Origin: Rhynchosporium graminicola | Taxonomy: Eukaryota > Ascomycota > Leotiomycetes > Helotiales > Ploettnerulaceae | Direction of reading: 5' to 3' | Assembly: GCA_900074885.1 (NCBI GenBank) | Contig: FJUW01000036.1 | Coordinates: 62,001-126,000 of the forward strand | DNA: 64,000 nt | In this document: piece by piece, positions 12,447 to 24,070 of the stretch | Layout: the number at the start of each line of letters is the position of its first letter | How positions within the stretch are numbered: position 1 is the stretch's first letter | Program-made: the position numbers and the translations under genes | Notes under the pieces: generated by a model | Seen by the model: only the letters and a program-made list of their open reading frames with translations | Told to the model about the DNA's origin: nothing | Databases searched by the model: none

Positions 12447-12890
12447 GGGAGGTAGCTTTAGAGGGGTCTGGGCCTATAGAATTAATATAACTATTAGCAG
12501 AAGATTATTATAATAATAGGGAGATTATACTACTAGTAGATAAGTAATTACTAATTTAACTATTAGATAAGTAGCTCCTATATCCACCTCCTACTGATTA
12601 TAGTAATACTGCCTAATAGCCTCCTCCTAGGAGAGAGTAAGTAGCTTATTATAGCTACTACTTCTAGGATGTAACTCCTTCTTTAAGCTATCTTTAGTAG
12701 CTATAGTACTCTTTACTCTTTACTTAGCTTTACGTAAAGAAGAGACCTTAATATCGAATTAGAGCGCTACCTTAGAGGGACTCTCTGTAAGGTGCGCTAT
12801 ATACTATAATTTAGCGTCTCGGAAGGCCTTTTTATACTCTGATTTAGTAGTATAACTTTGAAAGTAGTATTTACTACGTAGTACTGGCAT
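12442..12890 (-). pseudogene. Fot1/pogo-like transposase, N-terminal half
   Basis: Read on the minus strand from an ATG at 12890 (MPVLRSKYYF...). The frame runs to the retrotransposon insertion at 12442, interrupted only by TAA/TAG codons of the RIP type. It contains a stretch reading NKLLTLS-stop-EEAIRQY, which matches the start of the CENP-B/Tc5 helix-turn-helix found before the catalytic domain in Fot1-type transposases (typical form: LT.EEE.AL..W). This half would bind the transposon ends. It continues in the same frame into 5768-4794 once the inserted element and one TTAGA are removed. Non-functional. Confidence 0.8.
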
Positions 12891-12980
12891 TTTAGGTAGA
12901 ATTAATAAAAACTAAATATTAGTAGTAATATCAAAAGTAGTTAATTTAGGTAGTAAAACGCGATTTTAGGCATCGAAAAG

Positions 12981-13009
12981 CGTGGCATTTGCATGGACGT
13001 GGCATTTGC
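12981..13009. repeat. two direct copies of CGTGGCATTTGC at the island edge
   Basis: The 12-mer occurs at 12981-12992 and again at 12998-13009, separated by ATGGA. The inner copy pairs, inverted, with 4778-4789. The pair probably belongs to the right terminal or subterminal repeat of the Fot1-like transposon. Confidence 0.5.
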
Positions 13010-16000
13010 TTAATCCGACAGTAAGCGAGTGGGCGAGCGAAACTGGAGGTGGACCGGCTAGTAGATAATTGCAGCTGAAATTCCGTATGATTTTATCCTT
13101 TGATCATTCGACCGCAACCTTTAACGTTCGGTATCTTCAGATACTCTGTACCGTGTGTGAAAGACTCACTATTGAAAAGTAGCTCGACAAAACGAGAGGA
13201 AGGAGGGGGAGTAATTGAATTCACGCCAAGGACTGGTCAATGATAACGAGTGTCGAGCAATAAATAGATTTACAAATGCTCGTGAAAGCATGCGGATTAG
13301 GATAATATTGAGCGACAACAAGGTCGGAAGAATAAGATTTCAAGTCAGCGGTATATGCAACTGCAACCACGTCAAGCCACCGGAAATCTCCATACAACAA
13401 AATTATCTGAGGAAGTGCGAGTAACTCAGGATTCCTGTCAAGAGGCCGTAGTGGTTTTTTTCAAGCTGGATTGAGCGCGTGCTACAACAAGTACACCCAT
13501 CATCGCCTCCACCACTATCTACAGAAAGAGCCAGTGTCAAAGGCTGGTATAGTCAGTACCCTGTATAGAGCTAACACCTGAAGTTACTCACTGAGGCAAG
13601 TTCCAACTTTGCAAGTACCTTCCTGGTTAGGATTACAATTATCTGATATAATCTTAGTTATGCAGGTAAAGTAATTCTAGTGCAACATACCATAGATTTG
13701 GCCAGAACCCGAGCAGCGGCTTCCGGTACGGGATTTGTCACTGCCTGTCCACGCTGCTTGGAGTTAACCTACGAAAGCAGCAACCAGATACAGTCAATTG
13801 CTTTTCTGCATTCGCCTTTTATTCTTATTAGTAACATAACTGTTGGGGAGTTTATATTACTTACCATGGTTGCCGTACTGGAATGCCTGGGTGAAGGTAA
13901 AGGCACTAAGCCCAAGGAAGGTGACTGAGACGAAACGCATTTGGAGTGTTAATGACTGTATGTAGTAGTGAAATATGGGAATCGATGATATATCGCACTG
14001 CCAACATTCAAGGCGATTTGATATTCTTATGTGTACCCACGAGCTTGTGTACGCGGAAGTCAGGGGCACTTCAAAACTCCACTAATTCCTAGAGTTTGGG
14101 CTCGTAAATGGTAATCTTATAAGATTCGTTTAGTCTACAGGCATCTTCGATTGAAGTCGAGATACTCCGTAGTCATCATACTTTGGAATTCCGCTCCTCG
14201 CAACAATAATGTTAAAAGAGTGTGTAATCTAATCGGATTTCTTCAGAAGTCTACTTACAGTACATAGAGGGAGGAAAAGTTAAATACGTGTTGCAAGTCA
14301 ATCAATGCTACATCCGGAGGCAGGAGTATATTCTTCCGGAGAATAGTATATCCCAGCTGAAGGTCAGTATGCTTTCTAAAAATCAATAAGTCTACGTTCG
14401 AGCTTGATCTCACAATGAGCCTAGCGCGCGTCTTTCGAATCCGATGGAGAGTATTCAACTTAGGAAGGAATTAGTTTTAAGAGCAACGAGGTGTGTAAGT
14501 CATCGCGATTACAGAGATTACAAAGCTCTCTCTTGCGATTAACCACTCTCCTCCCCGCCAAAAGACCCCTACATGTTCAGACTTCTGACAGGCTTCGGGA
14601 GAAACCAAGGGTGCCAAGGAAGAATAATGAACCAAGGTCACTCTACATAGGATTTTAAAGAGCTGAAAAGCCTAGTAAATATCCCCTTCCCCCCGTTAAT
14701 AATAATCGCGGTTTTAAGGGTCCATACAGAGGTTCAGCTACAAGATTTTGTCCCAGATCAGCCAAGAGGGTTAGGAGACGACCGATTACTTGAGTAATTC
14801 TGCTATGCTGTTAGACCGAGTTACTGCCACTTTTTACAGTAGTAAGGTGACCAAACCCCCCTGCCCGACCGGGGACAACAGGGGTCGGTAAGGACCGAGG
14901 TACCCAGAACAGCTGATTCCGATTGACGTGAAAGTAGTCGATGCGGAGGTGGAGCCGTGCTCGTGTGAGCAAAAGATTGCGAGATTCCTCTTTGGGACGT
15001 ACCCCGAACCTATATAGCGTGGTCACTACTGGCTGTTCATTGTTCAGGATGTCTTGGAAATGAGCTTAATAACGATGCTCGGTGCTTATACGTTGGTCGG
15101 AGTTGGTATTGGCGTTGGTGTGCAGTGTTGTGAAGTTCGTGGGGCGCATCTACCGTGCCGTAGCCGTCTCGGTGCTGTAAACGGCGTTGGGTTCGTATTG
15201 GGACCTTGGCGGGAGATTTGTGGTGTTTGTGTGACGTTCAATCGACTTTTCATGTGCGTCTTAGACAATGTTACCCTAGGGTCGTGTTTGGAAGGAGAGA
15301 AGGGTCAATTGCCGGATTAGCCCATCACAATCATTGTATTGTAAATTCTCTACGACGTGGTTTACGTCGGAATATAAAAATCCAAAATACCAGAATTCGG
15401 AAGGCTGCTGTGGGGTTCCTCTACCTATAGCCATAGCCCCTTGGTGTTTTTGCAACTCGGGACCTGCATTTCGCCTCGGTTTTAGTAGTATGATCCTTCG
15501 TGAGAGAGAAGACTCAATTGACAATCGCTAGTCGACGACATCGAGCCTTCCTAGAGCGCGAAAACCTCAGTATGATAAGTATTATACTGTAAAGTAGCGC
15601 GACTTTCTCCAACTCTTCTACGCCATCCAGGTCGCCGCCTTGCTGGCTTTGAGAAAAGTCTTTGGTGACAAGCCCAATTTGTTATGAGGGTTATCGCTTT
15701 ATGAAGGGTAGTGCTCTCCTGAGAACGGAACCCTTATGACCAGGCTATACTGTACTGTACTGCGAAGTAATTAGACGCGTTAGGAGCCCTACTGCTATGA
15801 TCAGGTCAGGGTTGCACTTTTTGGGCCGGACAGACTCGTCAATCTGAAGAAACATCGAGATTTGGGCACCATTACAATGTGACTAAAATCTTGAGTTTGT
15901 TTTACCTACGATTTCTTATAATATCGAGTCATCTTCATTAGCCTTCAAACAGGTTTGGTGCTCTCAAATCTGATCGATTCTGACGAGATTCAACTCCCGT

Positions 16001-18316
16001 CTTGAAGGGATTTACTTCATTGGCCAGGATTAAACGAGCCTGCTAGTGAACCGTGCAGCGTAACCAATTCTGGCCGCAGCGCAGCACAACGGAAAGGGCC
16101 GATACGCTGCTATTATATCCTACCTACCTACTGTAGGTACTTCAGATATCAGCTGCTCGAGCTTCCGGGTCAGTATCTCATGGGAAAGGTAGATCGAACT
16201 TGAGTGGAATCACATTCATTTGATTTGTTTTGAAATAAATCGACCCAAGCTGCCGGGTCCCAATCTCGGCGAAAGCGAATGTATAAGTACTCGCTTTCTC
16301 CGTAGGTCTGAATCTGATAGGACTTATCGGCTTATATCAAGGGTCAATTCGAGGCTGATCGTAACCAAAGATTCCCTAGAAACCTGCTGTAGACAGGTTT
16401 AGCACCGCGGGGAAAGCGAGTAGAAGTACTTTCGTACCAGTAGTCGATTTGCTACCTAGCCTGTCCTCGTAAACATGCATGATTTTGTATAGAAGTACAA
16501 ACTATGTATACGTTTCCTTGTCCAGTCTTCGGACGCTTCCGTCGACCAGCAGCGACAACAGGCTTTCCATGATTGACTTACTTTCCGTCGTTCCGTACGA
16601 GTGAGTACTTCACCGTCTAACCAACCAATGCCAAGTGGCGAGGTACCAGGATCGGAAGGAGCCACTCTCGCCACTCGGCTCCATTCTGGAGCGCACGCGC
16701 GCACGATATCTCCTCTACCGGCTAATTCGCTTATTAGTCGGGTCCCGAAGGAAGCGACCACAGACGGCTCACGCTCACGCTCACGCTCACGCTCACGCTC
16801 ACGCTCACGCTCATCATTTCCCCGGATATCGTCGCAGATTCACATCTCCTCTTCGATCATCAGCCGACATTGCCTATCAATCGCTCGTCCTATCTAGTCA
16901 GCCTCACATATGTCGACCCCATCGCCAGGGTCTATACTGCATGCCGGCTTGCTCCTTCAATGTAACTGACATCTTCGGGGCAGCCGTGTGCTCTGAGTTC
17001 CCATGGCACGGCCGACGATGCTGCGATGCACAACAGCTTGCATGCCTGTCTGCCAAGATGTTGGATCTCCAACAAGATCCACCGTCTGGAACTACTGTAC
17101 GAAGGTAGAAGCAGTGCCGTGCCAGCACCAGCCAATATTAGCCCAGGCCAGGCTCGATGTCAGACAGATCCTTGTGGAAATAGGCTCATTTCCAGCCTTT
17201 CGACCCCGCCGAGGTGCAGTGCCCAGTGCTTCCCAGAAAGCTTCCTCTACCATACACAGCCAGCATATTTTCACCAACAAATCATATGACTGACTTGTGG
17301 CAGTCGATACTGATGCAATCTATGCATCTCGACTGCGACATTTGTTGGTCCGAGGTCGTGAGAGTCCTTATCCAAAGGCACAGGAGGCTAGACTACACTG
17401 GGCTGCGATGCCCGAGATATGGCAAGACTGTGACCATCAGACTATCAGACAATCCGATACCCGATCACTTCCCAATACGATAGATGTAATCCTTCTGAAT
17501 AGGTAAATCTCCCCACGTGCCACTCACTGGCTGAGCGGGCTTATCTCACAGCGCCGCGACACTCTAGTCTGAGCTTCTGTTGTGTTGGCGGTGGGGACAC
17601 ACATTTGCCGCTCCTTTTGGCGTTCTGTCCGACAGAAACGGGGCCTGCAAGCGTCCAGATTGCAGATTGCAGTTCCCGAGCCCGAGGTCTAATTTGTGGA
17701 ATATTGCATACTACGCGATACTTGTATTCGAAGGAGCGAATCAGCAGTCTAGAGAGTACTTAGTACGAGTAGAGACGGTGATTGATTTAAACCCTGTCCT
17801 AGAGCTGTAGCGGGGGAAGAGCAGAGGAGAGAAGGCTGGGCCAGTAACAAGAGGTGCCACCACGCCTACCCCAAGCGTTGGTGGGATGCTTATTCGACTC
17901 GGCGGCCGAAAAAGGCAGGTCAAGTTCGTACGGAAGGTCAAGAGAAGGCTTCGAAGTCCTTACCGCGATAGTGGCAAGCACTTGGCAATCCGATGGCGCT
18001 CGACCGAGGCAGGTCAGACACCACCAGGATGGTGGATGGTGGATGCAAATGGCAGGTCGTGCACACCAACGTCTTGAGATGATGGTAGGGGTTCTGCTTG
18101 GCGAACCATTCGGGCAGGTCGATATAGACGATAAGGCGATGGAGGGCAACTGGCGCCAAGTATGGATCCGACACTCTATTCATCCCCGGAAGACGTGATA
18201 TGTGCGTCTCAAGCCATGGGGCGAGGCTATAAGGAGGAGTTGGAACCCCCTCAGCTGGCCAGCGGTCAACGTCTCTCACGACACTACTCGACGACAAGTA
18301 TCTCTCAGCATTCACG
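12996..18316. other. intergenic region between the repeat island and the OPT gene
   Basis: Base composition changes sharply to normal near 12960-13000. Only short, overlapping frames on both strands follow, with no recognisable domain and no convincing spliced gene. The stretch contains the hexanucleotide repeat at 16767-16813. The last few hundred bases should hold the promoter and leader of the transporter at 18317. I see no tRNA or rRNA. Confidence 0.6.
16767..16813. repeat. hexanucleotide microsatellite (GCTCAC)n, nearly 8 units
   Basis: Perfect tandem GCTCAC units. In one frame they read as alternating His-Ala, but the surrounding frame has no other sign of being a gene. Confidence 0.95.
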
Positions 18317-20764
18317 ATGGAGTCTGAAAAGGTAGTCTACGCCTCATCTCAGCCTGACTCTCAGGAGCATCAGGATGTCGACAAGAAGACCTACTCGGTA
18401 GATGTCGATGTCAACGACATTGACAACCATGAGGATCCCCATGAAGTTCTCGACAACAAGTTTCCCTTTCCACCTCTCAAGAATGTTCCTGAGGAGGGTG
18501 CCCAAATTACCATCCGCGCGCTCGTTCTCGGATGCTGCCTGGGTGCTATCGTGTCTGCTTCCAACATCTACCTTGGTTTGAAGACTGGTTGGACTTTTGG
18601 GGCTTCTCTCTTCGGTTCCATTCTTGGTTTCGCTATCTTGAAACCGATCTCCAAATTTGCTCCAAGATACCTCGGAGGAGGATACTTCGGTCCAAAGGTA
18701 TGAAGCCTTCCAAGTAGTCTCATATTCAACGTACATACTAACCTAGTTTGTCCAGGAAAACGTTACGGTGCAATCGGCAGCAACAGCTGCGGGTGGTCTT
18801 GGCATAATATTTGTCGGTGCCATTCCAGCAAGTACGTATCTGGACTAGATTTCCTTCTCAAGATCCGGGGCACAGACATTGACTCTGTTTTAGTGTACAA
18901 AATGGAGCTGCTGTCCGCGAAGCCTCAGGAAGACATGGGAAAGCTAATTACTTTCTCCCTTTGCACCGCTTACTATGGACTGTTCTTCGCTATCGCCTTG
19001 AGAAAATTCTACATCCTGAAGTTGAAGCTCATCTTCCCATCACCTACTGCAGTTGCGTACACAATTCGAGCTCTCCATGCTGGTGGAGCAGCCGGTGAGA
19101 AGGCTGCTGCTAGGAAAGCTAAAGTCCTAGCGATTGCGTTCGGTGCTGCGGTAGCTCTACGCGTGGCATCGATGTATGCACCCGGCCTCCTCTGGGATCA
19201 TCACGTCTTTTGGTGGCTGTACACTTGGGGCTGGGAGGATGTCATCAGTATTGTGTCCTGGGGTTGGTTCTTCGAATACACACCAGCTTTCCTTGGCGCC
19301 GGTATTCTCTCCGGAATGAACGCTTCCTTGTCGTTCTTCCTCGGCGACGTCCTTGCTTGGGCTATGATCGGCCCTCTCACTGTTAAATATGGTGAAACTT
19401 TCGGTAGCAAGCCTGACGAGTTTGGCATGATTAGTTATAATGGCTTGGGCTCACCAGGAAAAGGTCTTACACAGAGAGACCACCCTTCACCTCGATACTG
19501 GTTGCTCTGGGTCGGAGTCATGGTCATGTTGTGTGCGTCTTTTGCAGAGGTCGGAATGAACGCTCCCATGATGTACCGCGGGATGAAACGGGCATTCTTT
19601 GAGACCGCCGAAAAGTTTCCCAAAACTCGTGCCTTTGCCGAGAAGCACCTGGGGGGAGAAGAAGAGGAGTCCCTCGATCCGTCCCCCAAGGAGGAGCAGG
19701 TACCTGTCTGGGCTTGGTCTACTGGTCTAGTCTGTGCCATCGCAGTATCCATGATCGTTCTCGCCTTGCAATACAACGTCAGCCCCGGCCTGACGATCCT
19801 GGCTGTTATTCTCGCCTTCGTCTTCTCGTTCATCGCAGCCCAGTCCGCTGGTGCTACCGACATCAACCCGGTTTCCACATGCGCTAAGTCCTCTCAGTTG
19901 GTCTTTGGTGGTGTCACACAGGGACAAGGTATCCATGGTAACCAGGCTTTGACTATCAACATGACTTCTGGTATTGTTGCTGGTGGAGCAGCCGCCCAAT
20001 CCGTGGATATGCTGGGAGACTTAAGAACCGGGTATTTGCTTTCTGCGTCTCCTTATGCGCAATTCATCGCTCAAGCTGTCGGCTCCTTTTTCAGCATCTT
20101 CCTCTGCACCGGCTTCTTCGTTCTCTTTTCCGAAGCATACCCCTGCATTGTCGACCCCTTGTGGGAGGATACCACTGAGAAAAAGTGCCCGTACGTATTT
20201 CAACTTCCTTTCTTGGATATCGAACCTTATAGTTTCACATCGTCATAGCGAGACAGGATGCTAATTCGTTGACCAGATTCTCAATTCCATCCGTTGCAGC
20301 TTGGAAGGCTGTCGCCACAGCTGTAACTGGAACGGACTTTCCTGTTCCTCCAAATGCGGCCATTCTAGCACTCTGCATGGGACTGTTGTCGATCGCCATG
20401 GTTGTGAGCAAATATACCTGGAGTAAGTTTCCATCAAGCTTTATCCATCTTCAAAATACTGACACTTCATCTAGTCCCAGCCAAGTACCACCGCTACATC
20501 CCAAACATGAACGCCGTTGGACTTGCTTTCACACTCCCCCAGACTCAATATGCTACAGCCATGGCTACCGGAGCTATTCTCTCCAAGATCTGGCTCAAGC
20601 GCAGCCCAAACACCTGGAACGAGTACGCCTACTCTATCGCTGCTGGTGCTTGCGCCGGAGAAGGTATTGGAGGTGTCGTTAATGCTCTCTTCGAGGTTAT
20701 CGGTATCGCTGGTAGCAAGTACGGATCTCCAGTTGCTTGTCCTGGATTCAGTTACTGTGGATAA
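18317..20764 (+). CDS. OPT-superfamily oligopeptide transporter (YGL114W-like)
   Basis: Five exons: 18317-18697, 18756-18831, 18894-20190, 20277-20422 and 20475-20764, giving 729 aa. Introns have GT-AG ends; the first carries TACTAAC. The OPT superfamily moves small peptides or metal chelates across membranes, driven by protons. The N-terminus (about 55 aa) is acidic and cytosolic. The first membrane block LGAIVSASNIYLGLKTGW is typical of the branch with yeast YGL114W and bacterial OPTs rather than the Opt1/Isp4 peptide transporters. Many hydrophobic helices follow. NPVSTCAKSSQLVFGG and the C-terminal GACAGEGIGGVVNALFE are further conserved stretches. The start is the first ATG of a frame that is conserved-looking throughout. 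The substrate cannot be told from sequence. The last acceptor (20474 against 20480) is the least certain boundary. Confidence 0.92.
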
Positions 20765-23700
20765 ATATGTGGAGATGATAAGAACAACTGCATTTATTCA
20801 TGATGATTGAGATCACTTGTGGCTCGCAGTATATCACCTTATTGTTTCAGCAGAATACCCGTCTTACAAGGACACAATTAATATCCATCATTTATTCATA
20901 CCGTGCATTAGCAAATCGCAACAATCTCGTGACGCGACTTGTTCCTGCCTGGCCGCCATCTCCTAGAGAAATGCACAGGACCTCATCTGATAATCAGAAA
21001 GACACGCGCAGCAATACTATCACTTGTCATCGAATTCGTCGGATACTACCAGTCTGTGTCATGGCAGAACTAGCCATCATGGGCAGGACAAAATCACTCA
21101 CCTGATTGCTATTCTTGAATTCGCCACTGGTAGCACGATAAGTAGATACTGATGCTGTACGTCCGGGCCGAGCTATATCGAACTTCGGGCTTTGATGTCG
21201 AAAGTCTGAGCTAGCTGTCACCTATCGTGTCTTATTTAATGATCATTCTATGGTGCGGGGACGGAAAAGGCCGCGTCGCTGGATGGCGAGATCCGATGAG
21301 GCTGTGCTCCAGCTTCCATATTGATATGCTTTAGCTAAGTGATGGGAACTACGAGGAATTTTATATCTGTGTTTTAGTAGGCGTTGGATCTTTGGGTGGG
21401 TTTGGGGTGTTTGGGTGTTTGATAACTGATAGGGGATTTAATTTTACCGAGCTTTACTTCTCCTAGCCTTCGATCTGAATCTGATTCTTCAATCTAACGC
21501 TGATCCCAATCAATACGCATCCTAACCCGGGCCAACTGAGTACTCGCAGGCTCATTATTGGAACCCGACGCCTTACGTGGATATGGGGTTATTTGAAAGT
21601 GAGCTTAGATATTACATCGGCCACCAAATGGGATTCAAGTGCTTTGAAACTTTATCCGCGTGAGTTGGCTGTATAGTGTGGTTAATGTAAGAGATCTCAT
21701 CTTGTCTGGGTGGTCGTATCACACACTTCAAGTCCAATACACAGCACATGTCGAACAAAGAGCCACGACCTCCGTTGGGGCGGGCAGCGCTTTTCGGAGA
21801 ACCCGGGTTGCAGATAGGTACAAAACACACTTGCGCGAGCGCCTACCCTAGTTGTGGTGTTACAGCGTCGTATTTTTGGGTCTTGGAGACGTGGATGTTG
21901 TGATGTGGTGTGGTGTGACGGACGCTTGCTTGAGTGATTGAATGATTGAATAATTGAACGACCACTAGTATCTGTATTTCGTCTGAGGGGTCAAGAATGG
22001 ATATCAGGGTGTATCGTAGAATGAGCTGACATGTCTAACGAGCTTAGTTGGTTCCGCTAAATACTGTTCTGTGAGAGCTGTTGAATTAATGGAGACATAC
22101 GAGCAGGCAGGCATGTTCTACAAGACATTCTTCAGGGGGTAAGTTGAAATTGACGGACCGGCTTACCGGATTCTGATAGACGGGCATATTATGGACTTTG
22201 GAGGATGCGAAGACGTGGTTACTGACCTGTGTAATCGGATATGGACTTTGTAAGTTTTTACTAGGGGTGGAGTAAAGGAATAGTATGCATCGAGGAGTAG
22301 AATAAATAAGGGCGAGAGTATTTAATGTTGTGATGAGATTGTGTCTCAATGGATATTTTCTACTTCGAGATATCGTAAACTTCTCAGCAGTCATAGGATT
22401 ATTTTGGATTTACAGTCTCTACCGAGTTGGATTCAACTTCTTCGAATTTCACTCTTTGCAGGTTAGCGGTTGCCGATGGTGATACGGTCTTTTGGTCCTT
22501 AGATCTCTTCTTCTTTCCAAATGGGTGTATATGTAAGTATACAAAGCTCGCGAATGCATAAGAATTAAGAGAGAACTCATCACTAGGCTGGTTCATCTTT
22601 CTTTCCGTCGGGACAGTAAATGATAGATACGTTGTAAATCTTGGAGAGCTAGAATGTTCACAGCCGAGCTTCATTCGAGCCAGCTGTCTATGCGATTCCG
22701 AAGCTTCACTTCTTTTTACCAAATTGCTAGCGACTAGATTGAGCTGGCGCTTACTCACGAGCAAGCAATAAACCAGTCCGTGCTGGGTAAAGGCTCACAG
22801 GAGCTGTTGAGTCGTGCCCATTCATGGATATTGGAGATTGATAACAAGTCGTGGAATAACTCACACGCTATATAAGTGTAGTATCAAACCATTTCGTCCT
22901 GCTTGAACTGCTTGAACTGGAAGTGTGGTTGATAAGGCGCGATTCGAATGGATCTCGTTTAATCCGGCGACTGAGGACAGCATTCGCTGCGATTCACTCT
23001 TCCTGCTTTTCAAGCAACCAAATACCGACGGTATTCTATGGATGTACACACTTGATGGATCATATGAAGTATTTGACTTCCAATTCAGCCTGGAGACTGA
23101 TGCTCAAGTACTCTGAGTATACTTACATTTACTTGGAGTACGACTGAGTTGAGTTGAGTTGAGTACTACCTCAGACTCAACTCAACCACCACGTTTACTT
23201 CCATTGTTTTCGAACCACAGATGAAGAATAAGTAGCAGCTCGCCACTAAGCAAATCTGAGGCTAGCCTATTAGAACGAGTGCCCCGTACCACGGCATACC
23301 TCTGTACATTTATAGACTTGACCGTGTGTAATGCAGAGAGAACTCCAGATCGCCCAGCTCTAGAAATATCTCTCGTGAAGTCGGCTAGATACTATCTTTG
23401 CCGACTTGAAGTACTTACCCAGCTGAGCTTGGGCGCGCAGTCAAGTTCAGTCAGTTACAGGCCTGTCATCCAAAGCTGGTGAAGTGCATATCCAATGTCA
23501 GAAGCTAGAAATTTGAAGAGGTCTCGATAAACTTTGCTTTTATCAGAGGGAGGATGGAGAGCAGGTTTAGACAAACAGGCTGTGATCATTTTCAGACAGA
23601 GAAAAAGGAAAAATTACCGAAGGAACCATGCTACTCACAAGTGATGTAACATTTGGGTTCCTCCAAAAGAGTTCTCCTGTTTATACGTGATAGGTTGGTC

Positions 23701-24070
23701 TTGAGAAAATGGGATTGGCTTTTCGCAACAGATTCATCAAGCTCACCCCATGTTGGCGCACTTCCCTGAAAACTTTGTAAAGCAGTCAAATAACGCGCGG
23801 CACTCTTGCTATTGACGGCAGCCAGGCTGTCGCACCGAGTTTTCTCACAACAGCAGATGCAAAGATAATGAATCGCCGCTCAAAGGGGTTTAATTTTTCC
23901 CACAAACGAGATGTAAGTAAAATCCGGCACGAAAGTCTTTACAATCATTATTTCCATCATTGATATTCGCAGTCATGTTGTCAGTGATTCAGGTCAACCA
24001 TGCAGAACATATTGCCCATGATTTACACTTCTAAACTGCGCAATTGTGGACAAACATTCAGGAGAAGTGA
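20765..24070. other. intergenic region
   Basis: No gene I can support. Frames such as 22399-22764 (minus, 121 codons) and 22925-23116 (plus) lack recognisable domains and splice context. It contains the hairpin at 23153-23186 and presumably the terminators of both flanking genes, which converge here. Confidence 0.6.
23153..23186. repeat. 12-bp inverted repeat (GTTGAGTTGAGT / ACTCAACTCAAC)
   Basis: Perfect 12-nt arms at 23153-23164 and 23175-23186 with a 10-nt spacer. The arms are built from the pentamer GAGTT. It could form a cruciform or an RNA hairpin; no adjacent gene explains it. Confidence 0.85.

Larger units (their letters stand above)
4775..12995 (-). mobile_element. Fot1/pogo-like DNA transposon, split by retrotransposon A
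   Basis: A Tc1/mariner-superfamily transposon of the Fot1/pogo kind. Its two halves flank retrotransposon A (5769-12441). Removing A and one copy of the TTAGA duplication restores one reading frame with a CENP-B-like N-terminal part and a DDE-type catalytic part. Candidate terminal inverted repeats are 4775-4789 and 12981-12995: reversed against each other they match at 11 of 15 bases, and three of the four mismatches are RIP-type transitions. A second copy of the right-hand 12-mer CGTGGCATTTGC lies at 12998-13009, so the true right end may be there. The left outer end seems to be lost or covered by element B. The exact ends are uncertain. Confidence 0.75.

Noticed and set aside
16635..17108. 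157-codon plus-strand frame with a His-Ala repeat
   Set aside because: The frame length is due to the GCTCAC microsatellite, which is open in several frames; there is no domain, signal or splice context.
18344..18736. 130-codon minus-strand frame
   Set aside because: Shadow of the first exon of the OPT transporter.
22399..22764. 121-codon minus-strand frame
   Set aside because: No domain, signal peptide or good start context; composition is like the surrounding intergenic DNA.
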